This document shows, one piece after another, positions 7,339 to 14,996 of a stretch of 26,892 nt of DNA (the stretch's first letter is position 1; every line of letters starts with the position of its first letter). Source of the DNA: Bacteroides sp. UBA7333 (GTDB lineage: Bacteria > Bacteroidota > Bacteroidia > Bacteroidales > Bacteroidaceae). A program made the translations under genes and the position numbers. A model generated the notes under the pieces. It was not told the origin of the DNA and made no database searches. It was given only the letters and a program-made list of their open reading frames with translations. The stretch lies in NCBI GenBank assembly GCA_002471195.1, contig DKPN01000065.1:23998-50889 (forward strand), written 5' to 3'.

Positions 7339-8370
7339 TTATTTTTTACCCCCCTTAGCAGGTTGCAAATATATAATAGTAGGCAAATGATCGCTGTAAC
7401 CATTTAGCCATTTTTTTCCTACATGCGTGCGTAGTGGCGATCCTTTGTATTTTCCTTCTTGCTCAAAAAGATATTCGCGCATAAAAACTTCTCCATCCAC
7501 ATATTTCAAACCCTTTTTAGAATTCAATAAAGTAGGCGACACAAGAATTTGATCAAACAAATTCCATTTACCGCGATACAATAAAGTACCTACCCCTTTA
7601 TCTTCAAGTATCTCCCAAAACGGACTGTACAATTCACCATTGGCAACCTCCGATTTATTTTTCTTTGCACCAAGCGTAACCATACTTTTGTCCATTGGAT
7701 CATCGTTCATATCCCCCATCACCACAATTTTCAGCTTTTTATCGCTTTGTTGCAAAGAGTCAACCAATACTTTCACTTGTTGAGCAGCATGGATGCGCAC
7801 CGGTTCTTTAGCGCCACGCGATGGCCAATGGTTTACAATAAAACAAACCTTATCGCCTGCCAATTTTCCGTTAACAATTAAAAAGCCACGAGTTTTGTGT
7901 ATCGTATCTCCCTCAAAAGGCTCCGAAAGAACCAATTTGCTCGAAGTTACTTTATATTGTGCAGGATCGTACAACAAGGCACAGTCAATGCCACGCTTAT
8001 CGGGACCTTCATAATGAACTATTTTATAATTTCTGTCTGCCAGAGTCGGTTGTTTTATCAAATCTTCAAGTACACGAAGATTTTCAATTTCGGCCACACC
8101 AATTGCTGCCGGCCCTTTTTCTACTTTATCAGTAGATAATTCGCTAAGAACTTTCGACATATTTGCCAACTTCGAGATATATTTCTCAGTATTCCACTGC
8201 TTAGCAGCATCAGGCAAGTACTCATAGTCGTTTTTGCCGGCATCATGTATCGTGTCAAATAAGTTTTCTAAATTGTAAAATGCTACACTATATAGTTCTT
8301 TATTTTTTGATTGCGCTTGTACACTAATTGCAACTATTACAAGCGTAAAAATCAGAATTACTTTTCTCAT
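7339..8370 (-). CDS. Secreted endonuclease/exonuclease/phosphatase family protein (paralogue 2)
   Basis: The 343-residue protein has a cleavable signal peptide (MRKVILIFTLVIVAISVQAQ, probable cleavage after AQA or QAQ) and a full EEP domain. Visible motifs are FYNLENLFDTIHD, the catalytic-Glu segment GVAEIEN, PDKRGIDCALLY, VNHWPSRG with Asn-His, VMGDMNDDP and the terminal GYSDHLP. It is colinear with the EEP protein at 4017-5060 over its whole length (shared NDYEFLP/NDYEYLP, a W-N-T/Y-KY segment, KWNLFDQ/HWYLFDQ and SDHLP), so the two are paralogues. The mature protein is soluble and periplasmic or secreted. Mg2+-dependent phosphodiesterase or nuclease activity is expected; the substrate is unknown. 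It is monocistronic, divergent from rpmE2, with no strong promoter motif in the 212-nt gap on its side (only TTACTTTG at 8438-8431). Confidence 0.87.
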   Translation of the reverse strand: MRKVILIFTLVIVAISVQAQSKNKELYSVAFYNLENLFDTIHDAGKNDYEYLPDAAKQWNTEKYISKLANMSKVLSELSTDKVEKGPAAIGVAEIENLRVLEDLIKQPTLADRNYKIVHYEGPDKRGIDCALLYDPAQYKVTSSKLVLSEPFEGDTIHKTRGFLIVNGKLAGDKVCFIVNHWPSRGAKEPVRIHAAQQVKVLVDSLQQSDKKLKIVVMGDMNDDPMDKSMVTLGAKKNKSEVANGELYSPFWEILEDKGVGTLLYRGKWNLFDQILVSPTLLNSKKGLKYVDGEVFMREYLFEQEGKYKGSPLRTHVGKKWLNGYSDHLPTIIYLQPAKGGKK

Positions 8371-8501
8371 TTTCGGTTCTTTAAATATAAATATTGATTG
8401 AATGAATAAAAAATATCACTTTTGAGCTGTCAAAGTAATATGAATTTGAGCAATCAACACTATTTTTTTCGAAGTTTTTTTTCTTATTCAAAGAATAGCA
8501 T

Positions 8502-8509
8502 TATCTTTG
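8502..8509 (+). promoter_or_regulatory. -7 box of the rpmE2 promoter
   Basis: TATCTTTG fits TAnnTTTG exactly. A T-rich run sits at the -33 position (about 8476-8483) instead of a clear TTTG. Transcription from about 8516 would leave a leader of about 67 nt, long enough for ribosomal-protein autoregulation, but I see no specific structure. Confidence 0.55.
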
Positions 8510-8582
8510 CAACCTGAAAATAGACCATTACACTATTTTACCAAATAGTAAACGATATAATAATTTAAAAACAAATACTGAA

Positions 8583-8834
8583 ATGAAAAAGGATCTTCAT
8601 CCAGAATCATACCGTCCGGTAGTATTCAAAGATATGTCAAATGGTGATATGTTTTTGTCACAATCAACAGTTAACACTAAAGAAACTATTGAATTCGAGG
8701 GCGAAACTTATCCATTGGTAAAGATTGAAATTTCTAACACTTCTCACCCTTTCTATACAGGTAAATCTACATTAGTAGATACAGCAGGACGTGTTGATAA
8801 ATTCATGAGCCGCTACGGAAACCGTAAAAAATAA
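8583..8834 (+). CDS. rpmE2: 50S ribosomal protein L31, type B
   Basis: The 83-residue protein is full length for type B L31: MKKDLHPESYRPVVFKD at the start, the family-typical SHPFYTGKS segment (residues 54-62) and VDTAGRVDKFMSRYG at the end. Type B lacks the four zinc-binding cysteines of the other L31 class, and indeed there is no cysteine here, so the ribosome of this organism carries a zinc-independent L31. L31 bridges the large and small subunits near the central protuberance. The gene stands alone with its own promoter and a very strong terminator 19 nt after the stop. No zinc-type rpmE copy is visible in this window, so whether it is the only L31 cannot be judged. Confidence 0.97.
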   Translation: MKKDLHPESYRPVVFKDMSNGDMFLSQSTVNTKETIEFEGETYPLVKIEISNTSHPFYTGKSTLVDTAGRVDKFMSRYGNRKK

Positions 8835-8853
8835 GCTTTTTATCATATAAGCT

Positions 8854-8896
8854 CAAAAAGAGAGGAACTTCATATTTTGAAGTTCCTCTCTTTTTG
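8854..8896 (+). terminator. Strong intrinsic terminator of rpmE2
   Basis: A perfect 19-bp stem (8854-8872 with 8878-8896; core GAGAGGAACTTCA / TGAAGTTCCTCTC) has the 5-nt loop TATTT and ends in a T run. It is flanked by A and T tracts, so it could act in both directions. Confidence 0.95.
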
Positions 8897-9008
8897 TTTA
8901 TACCCCACTCTACATCAATCCATTCGATATACTCTATTTTTTAATCCACTGGAGCAGAACTATTAAACATTATCATGCGTTTTATTCAACAGATAAAACC
9001 ATCGCACC

Positions 9009-9100
9009 AACATCCCTATGTATCACATGGATACACCCCCATGTCGAACATCGTTACACCCCCATGTAATAGATCAATACATGCCCATGTTGTTGCAGTA
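9009..9100 (+). repeat. Four direct repeats with an exact 23-nt period
   Basis: Four copies of a 13-nt core start at 9009, 9032, 9055 and 9078: AACATCCCTATGT, TACACCCCCATGT, TACACCCCCATGT and TACATGCCCATGT. Copies 2 and 3 are identical, copies 1 and 4 diverged. The 10-nt spacers between cores differ in sequence while the period is kept, which argues for selection on core and spacing rather than a recent tandem duplication. The array ends 43 nt before the sugar-transporter start codon and is a good candidate for a cooperative regulator-binding region. The spacers are too short and the copies too few for CRISPR. Confidence 0.75.
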
Positions 9101-9116
9101 TATCAACGAAAATGAG

Positions 9117-9130
9117 ATATACATGTATAT
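9117..9130. repeat. 14-bp perfect palindrome upstream of the sugar transporter
   Basis: ATATACATGTATAT is its own reverse complement and sits 13 nt before the start codon at 9144. It shares the ACATGT core with the repeat array just upstream. It could be an operator half of the same system or a small mRNA hairpin near the ribosome-binding region. Confidence 0.5.
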
Positions 9131-9143
9131 ATAATAATGTGCT

Positions 9144-10466
9144 ATGTCAAATAAACCTAACTTAAGTTTTTGGAAATTGTGGAATCTCAGTTTCGGTTTT
9201 TTTGGAGTGCAAATAGCCTATGCATTACAAAGTGCCAATATTAGTCGCATCTTTGCAACACTGGGTGCCAATCCCAATAGCCTTAGTTATTTTTGGATTT
9301 TACCACCGTTGGCAGGAATTATAATTCAACCACTCATAGGCTCAGCAAGCGACCACACATGGACACGCTTCGGTCGGCGTCTTCCCTATCTGTTTATCGG
9401 ATCATCAATTGCCGTTTTAGTGATGTGTTTGCTCCCCAATGCCGGAAGTTTTGGAATGACGATGGGCACAGCCATGCTATTTGGGTTGGTAGCGTTAATG
9501 TTTTTAGATACCTCTATTAATATGGCAATGCAACCATTCAAAATGTTAGTGGGCGATATGGTTAACGAAAAGCAAAAAGGATTGGCCTACTCTATTCAGA
9601 GCTTTCTTTGCAACGCAGGTAGTTTGGTAGGATATCTATTTCCTATTATCTTCACATGGCTAGGCATCAGTAATATATCCAACAAAAACAGTATCCCCGA
9701 TTCGGTGGTATACTCCTTCTATATTGGAGCTGCCATATTAATATTGTGCGTGATATATACTGGAATAAAAGTAAAAGAGATGCCACCAAAACAGTTCGAA
9801 ACATTTCACAACATCACCGAAACTGAGAAAAAGCAGAAAAGCGATTTTATAACACTATTAAAACAAGCACCCAAAGTATTCTGGACAGTAGGGATTGTTC
9901 AGTTTTTTTGTTGGACGGCATTTATGTATATGTGGACATACACCAACGGTGCTATTGCCGAAACTGTGTGGCATACCTCCAATAGTCATGATTCTGAATT
10001 TCAAGAAGCAGGCAACTGGGTAGGTGTACTTTTTGCAATACAAGCCATCGGATCGGTATTGTGGGCCATCGTATTGCCCCTATTCAAATCGCGTAAATTA
10101 AGCTATTCCATCAGTTTAATGCTAGGAGGCATCGGATTTATCAGTACACACTTCATCGACAACAAGTATGTGCTATTCATATCGTATGCATTAATAGGAT
10201 GCGCATGGGCAGCAATGTTGGCAATGCCCTTTGCCATATTAACCAATTCGGTATCGGGCAAAAACATGGGTGCATACTTAGGTTTGTTTAACGGCACCAT
10301 TTGTGCACCACAAATTATAGCAGCATTGCTAGGCGGTGCTATATTGCATATGGTAGGCGGTCGTCAGATAAATATGTTGGCGATAGCCGGTGGTCTACTT
10401 TTTATTGGAAGTATCTGTGTATGGTTTATCAAAGAAACTTTAGCACATGCCAAAACAAATTCATAA
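9144..10466 (+). CDS. MFS sugar transporter, SLC45/GPH-like (probable disaccharide:cation symporter)
   Basis: The 440-residue protein has about 12 hydrophobic segments. The N-terminus (LSFWKLWNLSFGFFGVQIAY) and the first cytoplasmic loop, SDHTWTRFGRRLPYL (about residues 69-83), are typical of the SLC45-like/glycoside-pentoside-hexuronide branch of the major facilitator superfamily. In Bacteroidota such proteins are often annotated as maltose or sucrose-type transporters carrying sugars across the inner membrane with a cation. The second half repeats the layout after a central cytoplasmic loop (about 205-235). No glycosidase or SusC/D pair is next to it, so the substrate cannot be told. It stands alone downstream of the repeat array and small palindromes, which suggests dedicated regulation. 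No clear -33/-7 promoter was found in the 247 nt upstream. Confidence 0.85.
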   Translation: MSNKPNLSFWKLWNLSFGFFGVQIAYALQSANISRIFATLGANPNSLSYFWILPPLAGIIIQPLIGSASDHTWTRFGRRLPYLFIGSSIAVLVMCLLPNAGSFGMTMGTAMLFGLVALMFLDTSINMAMQPFKMLVGDMVNEKQKGLAYSIQSFLCNAGSLVGYLFPIIFTWLGISNISNKNSIPDSVVYSFYIGAAILILCVIYTGIKVKEMPPKQFETFHNITETEKKQKSDFITLLKQAPKVFWTVGIVQFFCWTAFMYMWTYTNGAIAETVWHTSNSHDSEFQEAGNWVGVLFAIQAIGSVLWAIVLPLFKSRKLSYSISLMLGGIGFISTHFIDNKYVLFISYALIGCAWAAMLAMPFAILTNSVSGKNMGAYLGLFNGTICAPQIIAALLGGAILHMVGGRQINMLAIAGGLLFIGSICVWFIKETLAHAKTNS

Positions 10467-10726
10467 TAGAACGAATGGAAAAACTAAATTCAAACATTTT
10501 CGTATTGATCTTTGCAAAAAAAGCGTAGAATAGAAGGATGATAGGAAAAGTAAAATTGGCGTAACAATATTTTCTTAATAATTATCAAAATAAGTAAAAT
10601 GAAAATCAATCGATTAGCCATGGATCAACTAAACATTAAGGGGTAAAACATTGTTTATTTGTTAATCAAAGATAAAGAGGAAACCACAAATATTATATAA
10701 TTGTTAATTTATTGCAACTTCACCTT

Positions 10727-10747
10727 AAAAACTATTTTATAGTTTTT
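10727..10747. promoter_or_regulatory. Inverted repeat over the efflux promoter, candidate operator
   Basis: AAAAACTAT (10727-10735) and ATAGTTTTT (10739-10747) form a perfect 9-bp inverted repeat around TTT. It ends 7 nt before the -7 box and covers the place where the -33 box should be. This is the typical position for a repressor of an RND operon (TetR/AcrR-like or MarR-like). No regulator gene is next to the operon, so any repressor acts from elsewhere. Confidence 0.5.
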
Positions 10748-10754
10748 AGTTTTA

Positions 10755-10762
10755 TACCTTTG
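10755..10762 (+). promoter_or_regulatory. -7 box of the RND efflux operon
   Basis: TACCTTTG fits TAnnTTTG exactly. Transcription would start near 10769, giving a leader of about 37 nt. The -33 position lacks TTTG and is taken up by the inverted repeat. Confidence 0.6.
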
Positions 10763-10805
10763 CACATTAATTATCAACTATATTAGTATTTAACTAAGAA
10801 AAAAT

Positions 10806-11858
10806 ATGAAGAAAAATTTTGTAATCGTTTTTTCTGCTATACTTATTTTAGCATCATGCGGACAAAAACAAAAAGAAACTCCAACTATTGTTCGTCCTGT
10901 GAAAATAGCTACTGTGGAGTCGAGTTCTCAAATCAATAAAGACTTCTCGGGTATTGTAGAAGCTGTTGAATATGTGAAGCTAGCATTCAGAGTGAGTGGC
11001 CAAATTATTAGTTTGCCAGTAATCGAAGGTCAAAGAGTAAAAAAAGGAGATCTGATTGCCGCAATCGATCCACGCGATATTGCTCTTCAATATGCAGCCG
11101 ACAAAGCAGCATTCGAAACGGCTGCCGCACAGTTAGAACGTAATAAAAAGCTATTAGAGAGACAAGCCATTTCTGTACAAGAATATGAAATTAGTGTAGC
11201 GAGTTACCAAAAAGCAAAATCAGCCTTCGAGCTTTCAACCAATAATATGAACGATACCCGCTTAACTGCACCTTTCGACGGTTCAATCGAAACAAGAATT
11301 GCCGAAAACTATCAGCGTGTAAACTCAGGCGAGGGCATTGTGCAATTGGTCAATACAAATAAATTAAGAATCAAATTTACCATTCCCGATGCTTATCTTT
11401 ATTTATTACAAACAAAAGATCCACAATTCCTAGTTGAATTCGACAATTTCAAAGGCAAAACATATACTGCAAAACTAGAAGAGTATCTTGATATGTCGGC
11501 TGATGGTACAGGTATACCTGTCACTCTTGTGATCGACGATCCCGAATTTGCAAAAATTGCACAAGATATTAAACCCGGATTTACATGTAGCATACATTTC
11601 TCGGCCAACGTAGGACCCATGCTAAACGAGCCTATGACAGTGGTGCCTCTTTGTGCTGTATTTTGCGAAAATGAAGGTTCACAACTTTATGTATGGGTAC
11701 TCAATGGTAATAAAGTAGAAAAAAGAGCCATCACTGTTATGACTCCGACTGGCGATTCAAGTGCATTTGTTACAAGCGGTTTAAAAGCTGGTGAGAAAGT
11801 GGTTGTAGCCGGTGTATATCAACTTGTAGAAGGAGAGACAGTCAAAATTCTTGATTAA
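10806..11858 (+). CDS. RND efflux periplasmic adaptor (membrane fusion protein), lipoprotein
   Basis: The 350-residue protein has a lipoprotein signal (LASC, Cys 18), anchoring it in the periplasm. It follows the AcrA/MdtA plan: beta-barrel strand VKIATVESSSQINKDFSG, a lipoyl/biotinyl half (VSGQIISLPVIEGQRVKKGDLIAAID, about residues 64-92), an alpha-hairpin (about 95-145, shorter than in AcrA), the second lipoyl half (RLTAPFDGSIETRIAENYQ), then the beta-barrel and a membrane-proximal domain ending with GLKAGEKVVVAGVYQLVEG. It joins the inner-membrane pump to the outer-membrane channel. First gene of a three-gene operon; 82 nt separate it from the pump gene. Substrate unknown. Confidence 0.93.
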   Translation: MKKNFVIVFSAILILASCGQKQKETPTIVRPVKIATVESSSQINKDFSGIVEAVEYVKLAFRVSGQIISLPVIEGQRVKKGDLIAAIDPRDIALQYAADKAAFETAAAQLERNKKLLERQAISVQEYEISVASYQKAKSAFELSTNNMNDTRLTAPFDGSIETRIAENYQRVNSGEGIVQLVNTNKLRIKFTIPDAYLYLLQTKDPQFLVEFDNFKGKTYTAKLEEYLDMSADGTGIPVTLVIDDPEFAKIAQDIKPGFTCSIHFSANVGPMLNEPMTVVPLCAVFCENEGSQLYVWVLNGNKVEKRAITVMTPTGDSSAFVTSGLKAGEKVVVAGVYQLVEGETVKILD

Positions 11859-11940
11859 TTATTGTCGATAGAAAATAAATGTGCTATCCATACAAGAAAT
11901 AGCTATCATTTATCTTTATCCATCATATTAAATTACAACT

Positions 11941-14900
11941 ATGAATTTAGCCAAATATTCATTAGACAACACAAAAGTTATCTATTTCTTTTTAGCCGTA
12001 TTATTGATTGGGGGGGTATTCTCATTCGATAAACTAGGTAAAAAAGAAGATGCTCCGTTCGTTATTAAATCGGCAGTGATTATGACGAGATATCCGGGAG
12101 CAGAACCTGCAGAAGTCGAAAGACTGATTACAGAACCCATATCACGCGAAATACAAAGTATGAGCGGTGTATATAAAATTAAATCGGAGTCAATGTATGG
12201 ACTTTCTAAAATTACATTCGAACTCCAACCATCGTTAGCAGCAGCTACCATTCCACAAAAATGGGATGAGTTGCGCCGTAAGGTATTAAACATACAACCT
12301 CAATTGCCTCATGGAGCATCTACTCCAACCGTTTCCGACGACTTTGGTGATGTGTTTGGTATCTACTACGGACTTACCGCCGATGAAGGTTTCTCTTATG
12401 AAGAGTTAAGAAACTGGTCAGAAAGAATTAAAACACAAGTAGTAACAGCCGATGGTGTTATGAAAGTTGCTCTGTTTGGCGTACAAACCGAAGTTATCAA
12501 CATCTTTATTTCGGTCAACAAACTAGTGGGTATGGGAATTGACCCCAAACAGCTGGCATCCCTTTTACAATCGCAAAATCAAATCATTAATGCCGGTGAA
12601 GTAAACGCAGGGGTTCAACAACTTCGTATCTTATCAAATGGTGTATATACACATGTGGATGACATACGCAATCAAGTCATTACCACCAATGCCGGACAAG
12701 TAAAACTTGGCGATATAGCTGTCATTGAAAAAGGCTATATGGAACCCGCCTCAACCATTATGCGTGTCAATGGCAAACGCGCTATAGGTATTGGTATCTC
12801 TACCGACCCTCAACGTGACGTAGTACAAACCGGTAAAAATGTAGAAGCCAAATTGAGCGAAATCTTACCGCTAATACCGGTGGGCATCAGTCTTGACAGT
12901 CTATATCTTGAAAATGTAATTGCCGATGAAGCAAACAACGGTTTTATTATCAACTTAATTGAATCGCTCCTTATCGTTATTGTAATCATTATGCTAGTGA
13001 TGGGATTGAGAGCCGGTATACTAATTGGTACATCATTGGTATTCTCAATTGCAGGCACACTACTCATCATGTCAATATTAGGTGTAGGTCTTAATCGTAC
13101 ATCGCTGGCAGGATTTATTATTGCCATGGGTATGTTGGTAGACAATGCCATTGTGGTGACTGACAATGCTCAAATTGCTATTGCCAGAGGTATTGATAGA
13201 CGCAAAGCCCTTATCGATGGTGCTACCGGACCGCAATGGGGACTACTGGGTGCTACATTTATTGCAGTATGCTCGTTTTTACCACTTTACTTAGCTCCAT
13301 CAGCCGTTGCCGAAATTGTGAAACCACTTTTCGTTGTATTGGCCATATCACTGGGCTTAAGTTGGGTGCTTGCTCTATCTCAAACAACGGTTTTTGGTAA
13401 TTTTATTCTTAAAGCTAAAGCAAAAGATGCAGGAAAAGATCCATACGATAAACCATTCTATCATAAGTTTGCAAAAGCACTACACGCATTAATCCGCAAA
13501 AAAGCTCTTACATTGGGTGTTATGTTCGTACTCTTTGTAAGTTCGTTGGTAGTAATGGGATTAATGCCGCAAAACTTCTTCCCATCGATGGATAAACCAT
13601 ATTATCGTGCCGATATATTCTATCCCGATGGTTATAGCATCAATCAGGTAGTTGACGAGATGAAGTCTGTAGAGAAACATCTGTTGAGCCAGCCCGAAGT
13701 TGAAAAAGTATCAATTACTTTTGGTAGCACACCATTGCGTTATTATCTTGCATCAACATCAGTGGGGCCAAAACCAAACTTCTGTAATGTCTTGGTTGAA
13801 TTAAAAGATAGCAAGGATACCAAAGACCAAGAACAAAAGTTTGATGCATACATGAAGGCCAATTATCCGAGTGCCATCACAAGAGCAACTTTATTTAAAT
13901 TATCGCCTGCAGTAGATGCCGCTATCGAAATTGGATTCATCGGCAATAATGTAGATACATTGGTCATGCTTACCGAACAAGTGATTGCAAAAATGCATGA
14001 GAACCCTAATTTAATTAATGTGCGCAATTCATGGGGTAATAAAATTCCTATTTGGAAACCTATTTATAGCCAAGAACGAGCACAACCATTGGGCATTTCG
14101 CGTCAGAGCATGGCACAAAGTATTCAAATTGGTACTAATGGTATGACATTAGGAGAGTATCGTCAAGGCGATCAAGTTTTGCCAATCTTATTAAAAGGCG
14201 GTTCTACCCCTACAGAATACAGAATCAATGATATCCGTACGTTGCCGGTATTTGGTCAAGGCACTGAATCGACAAGCCTCGAACAAATTGTAAGCAACTT
14301 CGATTTACAATATCGTTTCAGCAATATGAAAAACTATAACCGCGAGATGGTGATGATGGCTCAATGCGATCCAAAAAGAGGTTATAATGCTATGGCTGCA
14401 TTCAAAGAAGTTTGGGAAGTTGTAAAAGATATGGATGTACCTGAAGGTTATACTCTAAAATATTTTGGTGAACAAGAGAGCCAAGATGAATCAAATGCTG
14501 CATTGGCCGAAAATATGCCATTGACATTCTTCTTAATATTTACCGTGTTACTATTCTTGTTTAGAACATATCGCAAACCAACTGTAATCTTATTGATGTT
14601 GCCTTTGATATTCATTGGAGTGGTATTAGGTTTACTGCTGTTAGGCAAATCATTCGACTTCTTTGCAACATTAGGTCTATTAGGATTGATTGGTATGAAT
14701 ATCAAAAATGCAATTGTACTGGTCGATCAGATTGATATAGAAACTCAATCGGGTAAACAACCTTTAGATGCTGTGATCAGTGCTACCATTAGCCGTATTA
14801 TTCCGGTTGCAATGGCATCTGGAACAACAATTTTGGGTATGTTGCCACTACTGTTCGATGCAATGTTTGGTGGTATGGCAGCTACTATCATGGGAGGTCT

Positions 14901-14973
14901 ATTGGTAGCGTCAATATTAACACTATTCGTACTACCGGTTGCATATTGTGCAATTCACCGAATTAAAGGATAA
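11941..14973 (+). CDS. RND efflux pump, inner-membrane permease (AcrB family)
   Basis: The 1010-residue protein is full length for the RND superfamily, with TM1 at residues about 10-28, two large periplasmic loops and two TM clusters (about 335-500 and 860-1005). The N-terminus NLAKYSLDNTKVIYFFLAVLLIGG is usual for Bacteroidota pumps. The proton-relay segment of TM4 reads MGMLVDNAIVV, so D401 matches AcrB Asp407 but Asn402 stands where AcrB has Asp408. TM10 carries the lysine K922 (GMNIKNAIVLVDQ), matching Lys940. Pumps with a single Asp in TM4 exist, including CusA-type heavy-metal pumps, so this need not be inactive. The sequence does not tell whether the substrates are drugs, bile salts, fatty acids or metals. 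It is in an operon with the adaptor upstream and the TolC-like channel 23 nt downstream. Confidence 0.95.
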   Translation: MNLAKYSLDNTKVIYFFLAVLLIGGVFSFDKLGKKEDAPFVIKSAVIMTRYPGAEPAEVERLITEPISREIQSMSGVYKIKSESMYGLSKITFELQPSLAAATIPQKWDELRRKVLNIQPQLPHGASTPTVSDDFGDVFGIYYGLTADEGFSYEELRNWSERIKTQVVTADGVMKVALFGVQTEVINIFISVNKLVGMGIDPKQLASLLQSQNQIINAGEVNAGVQQLRILSNGVYTHVDDIRNQVITTNAGQVKLGDIAVIEKGYMEPASTIMRVNGKRAIGIGISTDPQRDVVQTGKNVEAKLSEILPLIPVGISLDSLYLENVIADEANNGFIINLIESLLIVIVIIMLVMGLRAGILIGTSLVFSIAGTLLIMSILGVGLNRTSLAGFIIAMGMLVDNAIVVTDNAQIAIARGIDRRKALIDGATGPQWGLLGATFIAVCSFLPLYLAPSAVAEIVKPLFVVLAISLGLSWVLALSQTTVFGNFILKAKAKDAGKDPYDKPFYHKFAKALHALIRKKALTLGVMFVLFVSSLVVMGLMPQNFFPSMDKPYYRADIFYPDGYSINQVVDEMKSVEKHLLSQPEVEKVSITFGSTPLRYYLASTSVGPKPNFCNVLVELKDSKDTKDQEQKFDAYMKANYPSAITRATLFKLSPAVDAAIEIGFIGNNVDTLVMLTEQVIAKMHENPNLINVRNSWGNKIPIWKPIYSQERAQPLGISRQSMAQSIQIGTNGMTLGEYRQGDQVLPILLKGGSTPTEYRINDIRTLPVFGQGTESTSLEQIVSNFDLQYRFSNMKNYNREMVMMAQCDPKRGYNAMAAFKEVWEVVKDMDVPEGYTLKYFGEQESQDESNAALAENMPLTFFLIFTVLLFLFRTYRKPTVILLMLPLIFIGVVLGLLLLGKSFDFFATLGLLGLIGMNIKNAIVLVDQIDIETQSGKQPLDAVISATISRIIPVAMASGTTILGMLPLLFDAMFGGMAATIMGGLLVASILTLFVLPVAYCAIHRIKG

Positions 14974-14996
14974 GAAATTATTTAATTGAAGTAAAA

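Larger units (their letters stand above)
10467..10805. other. 339-nt intergenic region before the efflux operon
   Basis: No coding region, tRNA or clear terminator for the sugar transporter is visible. The upstream part, about 10467-10720, is AT-rich and featureless to my eye. The last 80 nt hold the operator-like inverted repeat (10727-10747) and -7 box (10755-10762) of the efflux operon. Confidence 0.6.

Noticed and set aside
8371..8582. Promoter for the minus-strand EEP gene
   Set aside because: TTACTTTG (8438-8431) lacks the TA of TAnnTTTG and the nearest CAA-type -33 complement is only 16 nt away; too weak to call.
9009..9100. CRISPR-like array
   Set aside because: Only four degenerate 13-nt cores with 10-nt gaps and no cas genes nearby; too short and too few for CRISPR.
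10301..10528. Short open frame over the end of the sugar transporter and beyond
   Set aside because: It lies almost entirely inside the transporter gene in another frame, its product has no recognisable domain, and no promoter or ribosome site supports it.
12810..13166. 118-codon antisense frame inside the RND pump gene
   Set aside because: It is antisense to strongly conserved transmembrane segments of the pump; its own product is low-complexity (Ile/Ser/Thr/Pro) with no family resemblance.
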